Assembly: GCA_031292465.1 (NCBI GenBank)
Contig: JARLHB010000486.1
Coordinates: forward strand, 1 to 7,406
Direction: 5' to 3'
Source: Ignavibacteriaceae bacterium
GTDB lineage: Bacteria; Bacteroidota; Ignavibacteria; Ignavibacteriales; Ignavibacteriaceae
Length of the DNA: 7,406 bases
In this document: one piece after another, positions 1 through 5,907 of the stretch
Layout: each line of letters opens with the position of its first letter
How positions within the stretch are numbered: position 1 is the stretch's first letter
The notes under the pieces: generated by a model
Databases searched by the model: none
Seen by the model: the letters and a program-made list of their open reading frames with translations, nothing else
Told to the model about the DNA's origin: nothing
Translations under genes and position numbers: made by a program

Positions 1-477
1 AAAGAATTGATTAAACAAAAAGTAAAACTTCTTGTAAGCATGGCAGGTAAATTCCCATCAGGCAGAGAATACAATGTTTTTTCGGATTCGACTTCTTCAA
101 AAATAGTTTACGAAAACTGGCCTGTTCCCGTTTTATTTGATGGATTTGAAATTGGTGAGAAAATTAAAAGCGGACTGCCTTTAATTAAAAACGAAAGTAT
201 TAAAAACAGTCCTGTTAAAGATGTATTCAGCCTTTGCATACCCAAGTCAAAAGATGATGCAGACGGCAGAATGAGCTGGGATGAAGTTGCAGTACTTGTT
301 GCAATAAAGGGCTATCAACCCTGGTTCACCCTTCAAAACGGTAAAATAGTTGTTGATGAAAGCGGCTCCAATAGCTGGGACAATAACGGTTCAGGACAAT
401 TCTATTTAGTATTTTCACAGCCTAAAGATGCGGTTGAAGAATATATTAATAAACTGATGATGCATCAGCCGAAATAA
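1..477 (+). CDS. Nucleoside hydrolase (IUNH family), C-terminal half, 5'-truncated by window edge
   Basis: Hydrolyses the N-glycosidic bond of nucleosides to free base and ribose, a purine/pyrimidine salvage step, by family assignment. The frame is open from base 1, so the TTG at 7 is almost certainly internal and only about 158 residues of a roughly 310-340 residue protein are visible. Numbering from that TTG, residues 21-23 (E-Y-N) match the conserved E-x-N of the family that contacts the ribose, followed by the S-D-S-T-S-S-K-I-V-Y-E-N-W stretch. Residues 87-96 (GRMSWDEVAV) correspond to the C-terminal H-D-P motif, with D92 the likely calcium ligand and Trp replacing the canonical His, as I recall for Bacteroidota-type members. 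The tail ends in a helix and a TAA stop, with a hairpin just behind it. Cellular location cannot be judged because the N-terminus is missing. Family assignment is fairly secure; substrate is unknown. Confidence 0.8.
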   Translation, partial: KELIKQKVKLLVSMAGKFPSGREYNVFSDSTSSKIVYENWPVPVLFDGFEIGEKIKSGLPLIKNESIKNSPVKDVFSLCIPKSKDDADGRMSWDEVAVLVAIKGYQPWFTLQNGKIVVDESGSNSWDNNGSGQFYLVFSQPKDAVEEYINKLMMHQPK

Positions 478-480
478 TTT

Positions 481-510
481 TTAATGCCGCTCCCTTTGGA
501 ACGGCATTAA
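481..510 (+). terminator. Hairpin after nucleoside hydrolase gene
   Basis: A perfect 9-bp stem (TTAATGCCG at 481-489 with CGGCATTAA at 502-510) continues after one mismatch into a further 3 bp (TCC/GGA) closed by a four-base loop. It starts 3 bp after the stop codon. No U tract follows on the + strand, so it may be a weak or Rho-assisted terminator or an mRNA 3'-end protecting hairpin rather than a classic intrinsic terminator. Confidence 0.5.
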
Positions 511-890
511 CCTGTTAAAAACTGCTTTATTATTTACTGCCTTTATATATCTGTATTATCCACAAGTCCATAAATAGTAATAATACTAAAAGTACTTAAA
601 TCTGATTTATCAATTTAATAAGTTTTATATTTTTAATAATAGCGTAACATCTCCGCCCTTCTATATTAACTCGAATTTAGTATAAACAAGCCCCTATCCA
701 TTGGCACTTTTGTTGAGATGATATTCCTCGTTATTATATTAACGAAAGCTGACAATAATTTGACAGACTCATTTTGCGTTTTGATAATCACTTGATACTA
801 TTCTTTTTACCTCAACTGTTCTGATCATAAAGTTAGATGTTTATGTCTTAACGTACCGAAATGCGCACGGGCTATTTATGGAATATCGGA

Positions 891-920
891 TTGTAATTAA
901 AACGACCTATAAAATATAAC
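891..920 (+). promoter_or_regulatory. Candidate sigma-70-like promoter for the lipoprotein gene at 996
   Basis: TTGTAA (891-896, four of six matches to TTGACA) is separated by 18 bp from TATAAC (915-920, five of six matches to TATAAT). Transcription would begin near 927 and give a leader of about 70 nt. The leader holds a small stem (CCATT 936-940 with AATGG 946-950). The match is by eye in an AT-rich region, where chance matches are common. Confidence 0.4.
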
Positions 921-982
921 GCTGTAGCATGGGTTCCATTAATAGAATGGCCTTACTAATTAAACTATTAAACAATCATTTC

Positions 983-988
983 AGAGGT
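983..988 (+). promoter_or_regulatory. Ribosome binding site of the lipoprotein gene at 996
   Basis: AGAGGT lies 7 nt upstream of the ATG at 996. It supports this start, which is also the one that gives a proper signal peptide. Confidence 0.6.
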
Positions 989-995
989 AATTTTT

Positions 996-1718
996 ATGAA
1001 AACAGTTCTATCTAAAAAATTTATGTCTGCGGGAATTGCAGGAATTCTTATTTTGGGTATTCTTGTAGTATTGACTTGTTGTAATAATAATGATACACAA
1101 AACGGCTTAACAGGCCCCCAGAACAGTTCGCAGACAAAAATGCAAAAATCCATCAGCAACACAAACTTCAGCTTGTGGGGAACCTGTTCAACATTGCCGT
1201 ACGTAATTACGGGGACTACAGGAATATGTGTGCCCGTAGGCGGTACATCATGCTCAACAAACTATGTAGGTGCACAGCAGTCAAGCGGCCAAAATGCAAC
1301 GGGGATGCAGTTTGTAGGCTGCTTTAAGGGCGGTTCCAATGCCCCGGACGGCTCAAACGAAATGGCAGTTTTTGTTACAGACGATGTAACAAACTGGACC
1401 GGCCATGAAATGGGATTTGTTGAAACACTGAATGACCATACACTGAAAGCTTATATTCAGGGCGGCGGGAATTATGTCTGGCAGACAATTTCTACCGGCG
1501 ACGACGGATATCATACTTATAAATGCCAATGCAGGGATGCAAGCCATACTTATATGGTTGATTTCTATGTGGACGGAACTTACAAATGCACACTGCAAAA
1601 TTCAGGATCCAGCTATTGGAACAATTATGATTATTGGGTTGGAACAACTCACAGGACATCAAACTCCTGGAGCTCTACAGGCCAGCAGATTGAAATGTAC
1701 ACTATGACGACTTATTAA
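996..1718 (+). CDS. Secreted Cys-rich lipoprotein, probable concanavalin-like (jelly-roll) domain, function unknown
   Basis: A 240-residue protein I do not recognise by name. Residues 1-27 form a signal peptide with basic residues K2, K7 and K8 and a hydrophobic core; a double Cys at 28-29 follows L-T, a slightly non-standard lipobox, so lipidation is likely but not certain. Residues 30-58 are an Asn/Gln/Ser-rich linker. Residues 59-240 are rich in Gly, Ser, Thr, Tyr and Trp, with seven further Cys (64, 78, 86, 109, 177, 179, 198) that could form extracytoplasmic disulfides. The segment H173-T-Y through VDFYVDG (188-194) resembles the H-T-Y...F-Y-V-D-G core of GH16 and other concanavalin-like jelly rolls. 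About 30 residues earlier E-M-G-F-V-E (138-143) resembles the GH16 E-x-D-x-x-E catalytic motif with Asp replaced by Gly. This suggests a glycan-binding rather than hydrolytic surface protein, which is inference. It is monocistronic, with its own promoter candidate and terminator. Confidence 0.75.
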   Translation: MKTVLSKKFMSAGIAGILILGILVVLTCCNNNDTQNGLTGPQNSSQTKMQKSISNTNFSLWGTCSTLPYVITGTTGICVPVGGTSCSTNYVGAQQSSGQNATGMQFVGCFKGGSNAPDGSNEMAVFVTDDVTNWTGHEMGFVETLNDHTLKAYIQGGGNYVWQTISTGDDGYHTYKCQCRDASHTYMVDFYVDGTYKCTLQNSGSSYWNNYDYWVGTTHRTSNSWSSTGQQIEMYTMTTY

Positions 1719-1720
1719 TA

Positions 1721-1751
1721 CCGGTTCTTTAACATTGGAACCTGGCTTTTT
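1721..1751 (+). terminator. Rho-independent terminator of the lipoprotein gene
   Basis: CCGGTTC (1721-1727) pairs with GAAC-C-T-GG (1738-1745) with a single bulged T, extendable by one T-G pair. The stem is followed by a C and five T (1747-1751). It begins 3 bp after the stop codon, the expected place for an intrinsic terminator. Confidence 0.7.
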
Positions 1752-1800
1752 ATACTTTTGCTATACTGTACCAATATATTTTTTAGGTTAAATAACATAC

Positions 1801-1829
1801 AAAAAGGCTGCTTAATTAGCAGCCTTTTT
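1801..1829. terminator. Symmetric bidirectional terminator between convergent genes
   Basis: A perfect 12-bp inverted repeat (AAAAAGGCTGCT, 1801-1812, with its complement 1818-1829) closes on a 5-nt loop. GC pairs form the upper stem, and the A5/T5 flanks give a U tract in either direction. It lies between the + strand lipoprotein gene and the - strand peptidase gene, so it can act as a backup terminator for the former and the main one for the latter. Confidence 0.8.
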
Positions 1830-1937
1830 AGTACATTCTTAAAAATTAACAATTTGAGAAAACGATAAACTATCTATATGTATAACATTTCCGGAGAGTA
1901 TATTTATTTGCAGAAATCTTATGTCCTATAACCTTTA

Positions 1938-1971
1938 CCAGATACAAAACAGTGAGTGCTTTTGTATCCGG
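1938..1971. repeat. Inverted repeat downstream of the peptidase gene
   Basis: GATACAAAA (1941-1949) and TTTTGTATC (1960-1968) form a perfect 9-bp stem around a 10-nt loop, extendable by two C-G pairs beyond one mismatch. It lies about 20 bp past the - strand peptidase stop. No T run follows on either strand outside the stem, so it looks more like an mRNA 3' stem-loop than a full terminator. Confidence 0.45.
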
Positions 1972-1990
1972 CTGTTTAACAAACGAATAT

Positions 1991-3292
1991 TTAATTATCA
2001 ATTGCTTTTATAAACCCCTTTACAAGCAACAAAGTATGATTAAATGCCTTCCAGTCCAGTGTTGAATCAACATCCTGTATGTTATGATAAGGCTGCTTGC
2101 CCTGATTAGTATAAAGATAAAATGTTTTTACCCCTTTTACGGATAAGAAATATTGATCACTGTTTGGAGCGCAGGCTCTTTTATAAAGGGGACCTAGATT
2201 TAGTGAGTCATTAACTGTTTTCAATTTTGAGTAAAAGTCCGGATAATCTACGCCACCTACCGCCATAATGCCATCATTACCTGAAGCTACCATATCCAGA
2301 TTAACCAGAAAAACAGTTTTATTTAAAGTGAATATCGGATGTTCTGAATAATATTTAGAACCTATTAGACCTTCTTCTTCACCAGAAAAAGCAATAAAAA
2401 TAATTTTATGCCTTGGATGATTTATTTTAAAATATTGAGCAAGGCTTAAAAGCATTGCTGTGCCGCTGGCATTATCATTAGCACCCGGAAAATAAACCGT
2501 ATCGGCAAATGCGCTAAGATGGTCGTAATGGGCACATATAATAATAGTTGAATCAGACTCAATAAGGCCGGGTATTGTCCCAATAAGATTTTCAGGTTCA
2601 ACATCATTGAAGCTGGATTTCACTTTATAAGATATTGTTTCAACAGGCATTGGTAATGATGTTCTTAAAACATCGAATACCGGGAAGTCTTTCCTGATAT
2701 ATGGCTCGGCAAACATTAACCGCTTAACAAGAAAAATTACACCCTTTGCCTGCAATACTTCTGCATTCCTTAATCTTGTTGCAGTTGAGTAACGCCTTGA
2801 ATCAATTGTTGTATCAGCTTTTATTGAATCAGGCACTTCATCTTCAAAAATCAGTACGGCGCTCTTACTGGTTACGCCTGAATAGTCATTTATTCCTTTC
2901 TCTTTTATATACAGGCCGGATTTTACATAGTATATGGGAGTATCGCCATCGATTGAACCTGACCCAGTAACAGAATTAGGTAGAAAGTCGCTTCCAATTT
3001 TAAGCTGCTGATTATTTACCGACAGTTGAGGAACCCCGTCAACTATATTCAATTCCATATTAAAAGGCTGGCCATATTTCCCGTCAACAGGTTCCAGCCC
3101 AATCTTTTTGAAGCGCTCTATTAAAAATTCTTCAGCTTTTTTATTGCCGTCAAAAGTAAATCCTCTGCCGGCAAATTCTTTTGAAGTTAAAATGTGAACA
3201 TCTGCCTTAGCCTGCTCTATCGGATCCTGTGCAAAAACAGAAATTCCGAATAATCCGATAAAACAGATAATGTTGGAAAAACGCTTTAACAT
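1991..3292 (-). CDS. Secreted M28 family zinc metallopeptidase (aminopeptidase-like)
   Basis: Removes N-terminal residues from peptides, or acts as a related M28 exopeptidase, outside the cytoplasm. The 433-residue protein starts with a Sec signal peptide, with likely cleavage after V-F-A (21). An apical/PA-like insert at about 105-215 (D-Y-S-G-V...A-V-L-I-F and N-A...A-K-G-V-I-F) precedes the M28 catalytic domain. All family metal and catalytic residues are visible: H255 with supporting D257 (AHYDH), bridging D273 (GANDNASG), general base E305 and ligand E306 (SGEEEGLIGS), D333 (NLDM) and H403 (PYHN). An active di-zinc enzyme is therefore expected. The start is supported by AAAGGG (3305-3300) 7 nt before the ATG. 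It lies 22 bp downstream of the lipoprotein gene on the same strand and is probably co-transcribed with it. The exact substrate cannot be read from sequence. Confidence 0.93.
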   Translation of the reverse strand: MLKRFSNIICFIGLFGISVFAQDPIEQAKADVHILTSKEFAGRGFTFDGNKKAEEFLIERFKKIGLEPVDGKYGQPFNMELNIVDGVPQLSVNNQQLKIGSDFLPNSVTGSGSIDGDTPIYYVKSGLYIKEKGINDYSGVTSKSAVLIFEDEVPDSIKADTTIDSRRYSTATRLRNAEVLQAKGVIFLVKRLMFAEPYIRKDFPVFDVLRTSLPMPVETISYKVKSSFNDVEPENLIGTIPGLIESDSTIIICAHYDHLSAFADTVYFPGANDNASGTAMLLSLAQYFKINHPRHKIIFIAFSGEEEGLIGSKYYSEHPIFTLNKTVFLVNLDMVASGNDGIMAVGGVDYPDFYSKLKTVNDSLNLGPLYKRACAPNSDQYFLSVKGVKTFYLYTNQGKQPYHNIQDVDSTLDWKAFNHTLLLVKGFIKAIDN

Positions 3293-3314
3293 TAGAATTC
3301 CCTTTAGTTTTTCT

Positions 3315-4124
3315 TTAGTGTATAATTTTCTTTACCAGTTTTTGCTTTGAATTTGGAATGTATGTTGAATCATCTTTTATTACCAAAGCGTAATATTTTG
3401 AACTGTCTGCGTTTGCTGATTTTGAAAGGCCATATAAAAGTCCTCCTAACAGTCCGAAACTTGCCGTGGCTCCGGCTTGCTTCTTATCGCTTACGGTTTT
3501 GAAAGGGACTTTATATACATTCTGTTTGGCAGAAGATGCAGAGCATAGAATAATATTCCCAATATAGTTCGTTTTATTGCTGTCAATGTTTATAGCTGAG
3601 AATGGGATTGAAATACTTTCATCTTCGCCATAATCACTATAAAACTCAATCCTGTTTATTGTGTATTTACCCGGTTTCATACAGTAGGCAAAATTTTCAT
3701 TAGGCTTCATGTCCCAAAATAAGTTCTCTTTTAATGAGTCATTTTCCCTATCAAGATAAACTCTTAGGCTAATAACTTTAGTACAAAACATATCGGGAAT
3801 ATCGCCATATACACAATTACCTGCAGAATCAATAATAGTTCGTATTGTATTTACAGGATATATTAAAGTATCAGGATTATCTGATTTTCTTCTTCTTGCT
3901 TCTACAAACACAATGTCTTTTTCATCTTGTTTTATAACTGTACCAAATTTGACTGAAACCCCTTTTTTAAATACAATAGCCGGCGCATATGTATTCCAAA
4001 TCTTGTTATAGGTATATGATCCTTCCACAATTGTATTGCAATTATTATTTTGATACTTTAAAATATTATTTGAATTACAGCCAATTAAAATAGAGGTGAG
4101 CAGAAGAAGTATGTTTCTTTTCAT
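3315..4124 (-). CDS. Uncharacterised lipoprotein, first gene of a probable operon with the M28 peptidase
   Basis: A 269-residue protein I do not recognise. It has a short, textbook lipoprotein signal: K2-R3, a Leu-rich core, and the lipobox L-I-G-C with Cys16, followed by Asn-Ser-Asn, which does not force inner-membrane retention by the E. coli +2 rule. Residues 50-107 form an alternating beta pattern (G-T-V-I-K-Q-D-E-K-D-I-V-F-V ... I-Y-P-V-N-T-I-R-T-I) like small beta-barrel modules common in Bacteroidota proteins. Residues 146-193 (F-A-Y-C-M-K-P-G-K-Y-T-I ... Y-I-G-N-I) resemble beta-sandwich domains with a P-G-K-Y-x-I core. A Gly/Leu-rich stretch at 217-232 (AGATASFGLLGGLLYG) could pack against a membrane or form a glycine zipper. 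The start has only a weak ribosome site (GGAA, 4137-4134, 9 nt away). With 22 bp to the peptidase gene, co-transcription is likely, but a shared function is inference. Confidence 0.75.
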   Translation of the reverse strand: MKRNILLLLTSILIGCNSNNILKYQNNNCNTIVEGSYTYNKIWNTYAPAIVFKKGVSVKFGTVIKQDEKDIVFVEARRRKSDNPDTLIYPVNTIRTIIDSAGNCVYGDIPDMFCTKVISLRVYLDRENDSLKENLFWDMKPNENFAYCMKPGKYTINRIEFYSDYGEDESISIPFSAINIDSNKTNYIGNIILCSASSAKQNVYKVPFKTVSDKKQAGATASFGLLGGLLYGLSKSANADSSKYYALVIKDDSTYIPNSKQKLVKKIIH

Positions 4125-4201
4125 TGTATATTATTCCATATATATAAATTAAATATTTATAAAAGTTTAAATTTGCGGGACACTATTTTTAATTATGGCC
4201 G

Positions 4202-4297
4202 TTAAATCATTCGTTTTTGAACAAGCCTTAAATAATGCGGTCTCCCGATTTCAACTTTCTCAACCCCGTTCATTTTTTCATGTATTAAAATTGCCAT
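4202..4297 (-). CDS. Marginal 31-codon ORF, possibly a gene remnant
   Basis: ATG at 4297 to TAA at 4204-4202. The predicted peptide begins M-A-I-L-I-H-E-K and ends R-L-V-Q-K-R-M-I. Its later half (4273-4202, starting at a second ATG) is clearly richer in G+C than the surrounding spacer and has charged, gene-like composition. No Shine-Dalgarno sequence precedes either ATG. It could be a real small protein, the 3' remnant of a decayed gene, or chance. I do not recognise it. Confidence 0.18.
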   Translation of the reverse strand: MAILIHEKMNGVEKVEIGRPHYLRLVQKRMI

Positions 4298-4433
4298 TAT
4301 ATTAATAAATATCAAGAATAATTATTTCTAAAATATCATTTCAATAAATAATATTATATGTTCGCTTTTAATATGCCTTTGTTATACTTGAATAATTCCG
4401 GTATTATTTGTGTGAGTCCAATATATGATATGC

Positions 4434-4475
4434 AAAAAGCTAATCCCGCCTGCCTGCCGGTAGGCGGGATTAGCT
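4434..4475 (-). terminator. Second hairpin terminator built on a GC-rich palindromic repeat
   Basis: A perfect 14-bp inverted repeat (AGCTAATCCCGCCT, 4438-4451, with its complement 4462-4475) encloses a 10-nt GC-rich apex. Reading the - strand, it is followed by five T (4438-4434; the first T is shared with the stem), so it can act as an intrinsic terminator behind the one at 4485-4512. The centre contains overlapping CCTGCC/GGTAGG units of the kind I recall dispersed in genomes of Bacteroidota and candidate phyla, so it may be a copy of a REP-like palindrome. Its G+C is far above the surroundings. Confidence 0.6.
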
Positions 4476-4484
4476 GTACAATAT

Positions 4485-4512
4485 AAAAAAAGGGATGTTT
4501 GATAACATCCCT
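4485..4512 (-). terminator. Rho-independent terminator of the DUF4398/OmpA operon
   Basis: AGGGATGTT (4491-4499) pairs perfectly over 9 bp with AACATCCCT (4504-4512) around a 4-nt loop. On the - strand the stem runs directly into seven T (4491-4485, the first shared with the stem). It lies about 95 bp past the OmpA stop and is the clearest - strand terminator in the window. Confidence 0.8.
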
Positions 4513-4606
4513 AATATGGAAAGAAATAAATCCATGTGAAATCCATCCCGAAATCTTTGTTCCCCTTTAGTTCGTTCAGTATTTCACTTATCTTATTTGT
4601 TTATTA

Positions 4607-5473
4607 TTATTTCTGACTAACGGTTGCATGATTAACAATAATTTCAACGCGCCTATTGTCTGCCCGTCCTTCGGGACTGGAATTGTCTGCAACAGGATCA
4701 CCTTTACCAAGCCCGTTTGCCTGAATTAATTCACCCGGGTAACCGCGTGTAATTAAATACGAGCGTACTGCATCTGCACGGCGCTGCGACAAATCCATAT
4801 TGTAACTTGCAGAGCCTTGTGAATCAGTGTAACCATCAACAGAAAGCTTGCGTTCCTTTGTTGCAAGTAAAGCATCTGCAACCTGATTCAGTTTATCGCG
4901 TGCTGCAGGTAAAAGTTCCGATTTGTCAGAAGCAAAGAGCACACTGCCTGAAAGAGTAATTACAAGGCCGCGTGCATCTTCTTTTACAGCCGCAAGCGCG
5001 GCAAGATCAGCCTGAGCCTTTGCTGCCCTGTTATCTGCATCCAGATGTGCCTGCTGTTCTGTAGCAAGCTGTTCGGATTTTATCGAACTTTTTTGTTCAG
5101 AGCTGGCAAGATTTTCTTTCGTATTCTTCAATATTTCTGTTTGAGTTGCCTGAAACTCCTTATTTGCCTGTGCGGTTTTTGCATTCTCAGCAGCAGTTAT
5201 ACCAAGCGCTTCGGCAGTCTTGGCTTTACGGTCCGCTACGTAGGCAAGATCCTTTGTTTTGTATGAATTAGGATCGTCTATATAAGATTTTTCAGCAATG
5301 TTAAGCGATTCTTCTGCTTTATGTAAATCTGCAGGATTCAACTGAGCATTCTGGCTCATGCTTGCCTGCTGGTAAGATTCGCGTGCATTAATAAGTTCTG
5401 CCGGTGGAACGTTAGCACAGCTAACAAGTAATCCTGCAAATCCCATAATAAAAAGATATATTATATTTTTCAT
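4607..5473 (-). CDS. OmpA-family peptidoglycan-binding lipoprotein with N-terminal DUF4398
   Basis: Anchors the outer membrane to the cell wall. The lipobox is L-V-S-C with Cys19. Residues about 22-105 resemble DUF4398, a helical hairpin module. Residues about 90-168 are an Ala/Gln/Lys-rich helix or coiled coil that could span the periplasm. Residues about 170-281 are the OmpA C-terminal domain, with V-L-F-A-S-D-K-S-E-L near its start, then G-Y-T-D, Y-N-x-x-L-S-x-R-R-A and G-x-A-D-N-R-R-V-E-I. D217 and R232, 15 residues apart, match the Asp/Arg pair that binds diaminopimelate in OmpA domains, so binding is expected to be intact. The length of 288 residues suits a lipid-anchored OmpA-like protein lacking a beta barrel. 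The start codon overlaps the upstream gene's stop as ATGA, so translation is probably coupled; GGAAACGGGA lies just upstream. It is the last gene of the pair and is followed by two terminators. Confidence 0.92.
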   Translation of the reverse strand: MKNIIYLFIMGFAGLLVSCANVPPAELINARESYQQASMSQNAQLNPADLHKAEESLNIAEKSYIDDPNSYKTKDLAYVADRKAKTAEALGITAAENAKTAQANKEFQATQTEILKNTKENLASSEQKSSIKSEQLATEQQAHLDADNRAAKAQADLAALAAVKEDARGLVITLSGSVLFASDKSELLPAARDKLNQVADALLATKERKLSVDGYTDSQGSASYNMDLSQRRADAVRSYLITRGYPGELIQANGLGKGDPVADNSSPEGRADNRRVEIIVNHATVSQK

Positions 5474-5853
5474 AGTTTTCCCGTTTCCTGAGGTATTTGG
5501 TTGTCTATCCTAAGTTGTTTTACACGTTCAATTGCTTCTGTTGATTCCTTCTTATCGGTATCACTGCGTGATAGGGCCACTGCCAATTCGGCATCGGCCT
5601 GTGAACGCGTTAGCATTGACTGAGCTTGTTCCTTATCGCCTTTAGCTGCCATTCCCTTTGCATTTTCCAGCTCTTCCTTTGCCATCTGTAGATACAAAGA
5701 CGCTGTTGGTACATTAGGCGCGCCTACTTCTTCTGCGGCACGAATAGCCGAAGTGGACGCTTCTTTATTGATCGTCTGACTGCCTCCGCAGCCTGCAATC
5801 ACTCCCGTCAGCAGGATACTTCCCGCCAGCATGGCCATGTTCATAAGTTTCAT
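5470..5853 (-). CDS. Small DUF4398 lipoprotein, first gene of the OmpA operon
   Basis: A 127-residue lipoprotein: signal peptide 1-21 with I-A-G-C lipobox, Cys22 followed by Gly-Gly-Ser. The mature part is almost entirely helical and rich in Ala, Glu and Lys. It follows the DUF4398 pattern: A-I-R-A-A-E-E-V-G-A at 36-45, then P-T-A-S-L-Y-L-Q-M-A-K-E-E-L at 49-62 and a second helix A-Q-S-M-L-T-R-S-Q-A-D-A-E-L-A at 77-91. The same module makes up the N-terminal part of the OmpA lipoprotein encoded next, so the two proteins are likely to work together, perhaps by helix-helix pairing at the outer membrane (inference). The start is fixed by a strong Shine-Dalgarno sequence. The stop TGA overlaps the next ATG by ATGA. 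The biochemical role of DUF4398 is not established to my knowledge. Confidence 0.88.
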   Translation of the reverse strand: MKLMNMAMLAGSILLTGVIAGCGGSQTINKEASTSAIRAAEEVGAPNVPTASLYLQMAKEELENAKGMAAKGDKEQAQSMLTRSQADAELAVALSRSDTDKKESTEAIERVKQLRIDNQIPQETGKL

Positions 5854-5859
5854 TATATA

Positions 5860-5866
5860 CTCCTTT
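5860..5866 (-). promoter_or_regulatory. Strong Shine-Dalgarno sequence of the DUF4398/OmpA operon
   Basis: AAAGGAG (5866-5860 on the - strand) sits 6 nt before the ATG at 5853. It is the best ribosome binding site in the window, as expected for abundant envelope proteins, and decides this start over the internal Met codons 4 and 6. Confidence 0.75.
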
Positions 5867-5877
5867 AGAGTTGTTAA

Positions 5878-5907
5878 ATAATATCATTTTCAATTCCTGC
5901 TGTTCAA
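5878..5907 (-). promoter_or_regulatory. Candidate sigma-70-like promoter of the DUF4398/OmpA operon
   Basis: On the - strand TTGAAC (5907-5902) is followed after 18 bp by TATTAT (5883-5878, five of six matches to TATAAT). The transcript would start near 5871, only a few bases before the Shine-Dalgarno sequence. An alternative -10 (TATAAA) lies further upstream near 5935. Chosen by eye. Confidence 0.35.

Larger units (their letters stand above)
478..995. other. AT-rich intergenic spacer without a recognisable gene
   Basis: About 520 bp between two + strand genes. Apart from the hairpin at its left end and the promoter, leader hairpin and ribosome binding site at its right end, I see no open frame with coding character, no tRNA or rRNA signature, and no clear repeat. 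The stretch 520-890 is AT-rich with scattered stops in all frames. It could be decayed coding sequence or hold an unrecognised small RNA; nothing visible supports either. Confidence 0.5.
4125..4606. other. AT-rich spacer with two tandem terminators and a marginal small ORF
   Basis: The right part (4434-4512) holds two - strand hairpin terminators for the OmpA operon. The left part must hold the promoter of the lipoprotein gene at 4124, but the sequence there is so AT-rich that I cannot choose a convincing -10/-35 pair. One 31-codon - strand frame (4202-4297) is open; the rest is stop-rich in all frames. Confidence 0.5.

Noticed and set aside
520..890. Possible RNA gene or riboswitch in the long spacer
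   Set aside because: No tRNA cloverleaf, no recognised riboswitch core and no strong paired structure could be found by eye; only AT-rich sequence.
968..1707. Three short open frames overlapping the lipoprotein gene (two on -, one on +)
   Set aside because: All are contained in or nearly in the 996-1718 gene, which has a ribosome site, signal peptide, terminator and protein-like composition; the others lack these.
2746..2970. 74-codon + strand open frame
   Set aside because: It is antisense to the PA-like insert of the M28 peptidase and low-complexity Leu/Ser-rich, as expected of a shadow frame.
5045..5266. 73-codon + strand open frame rich in Cys, Phe and Leu
   Set aside because: It is antisense to the Ala/Gln/Lys-rich helix of the OmpA lipoprotein; the Cys/Phe/Leu bias is a by-product of that composition.
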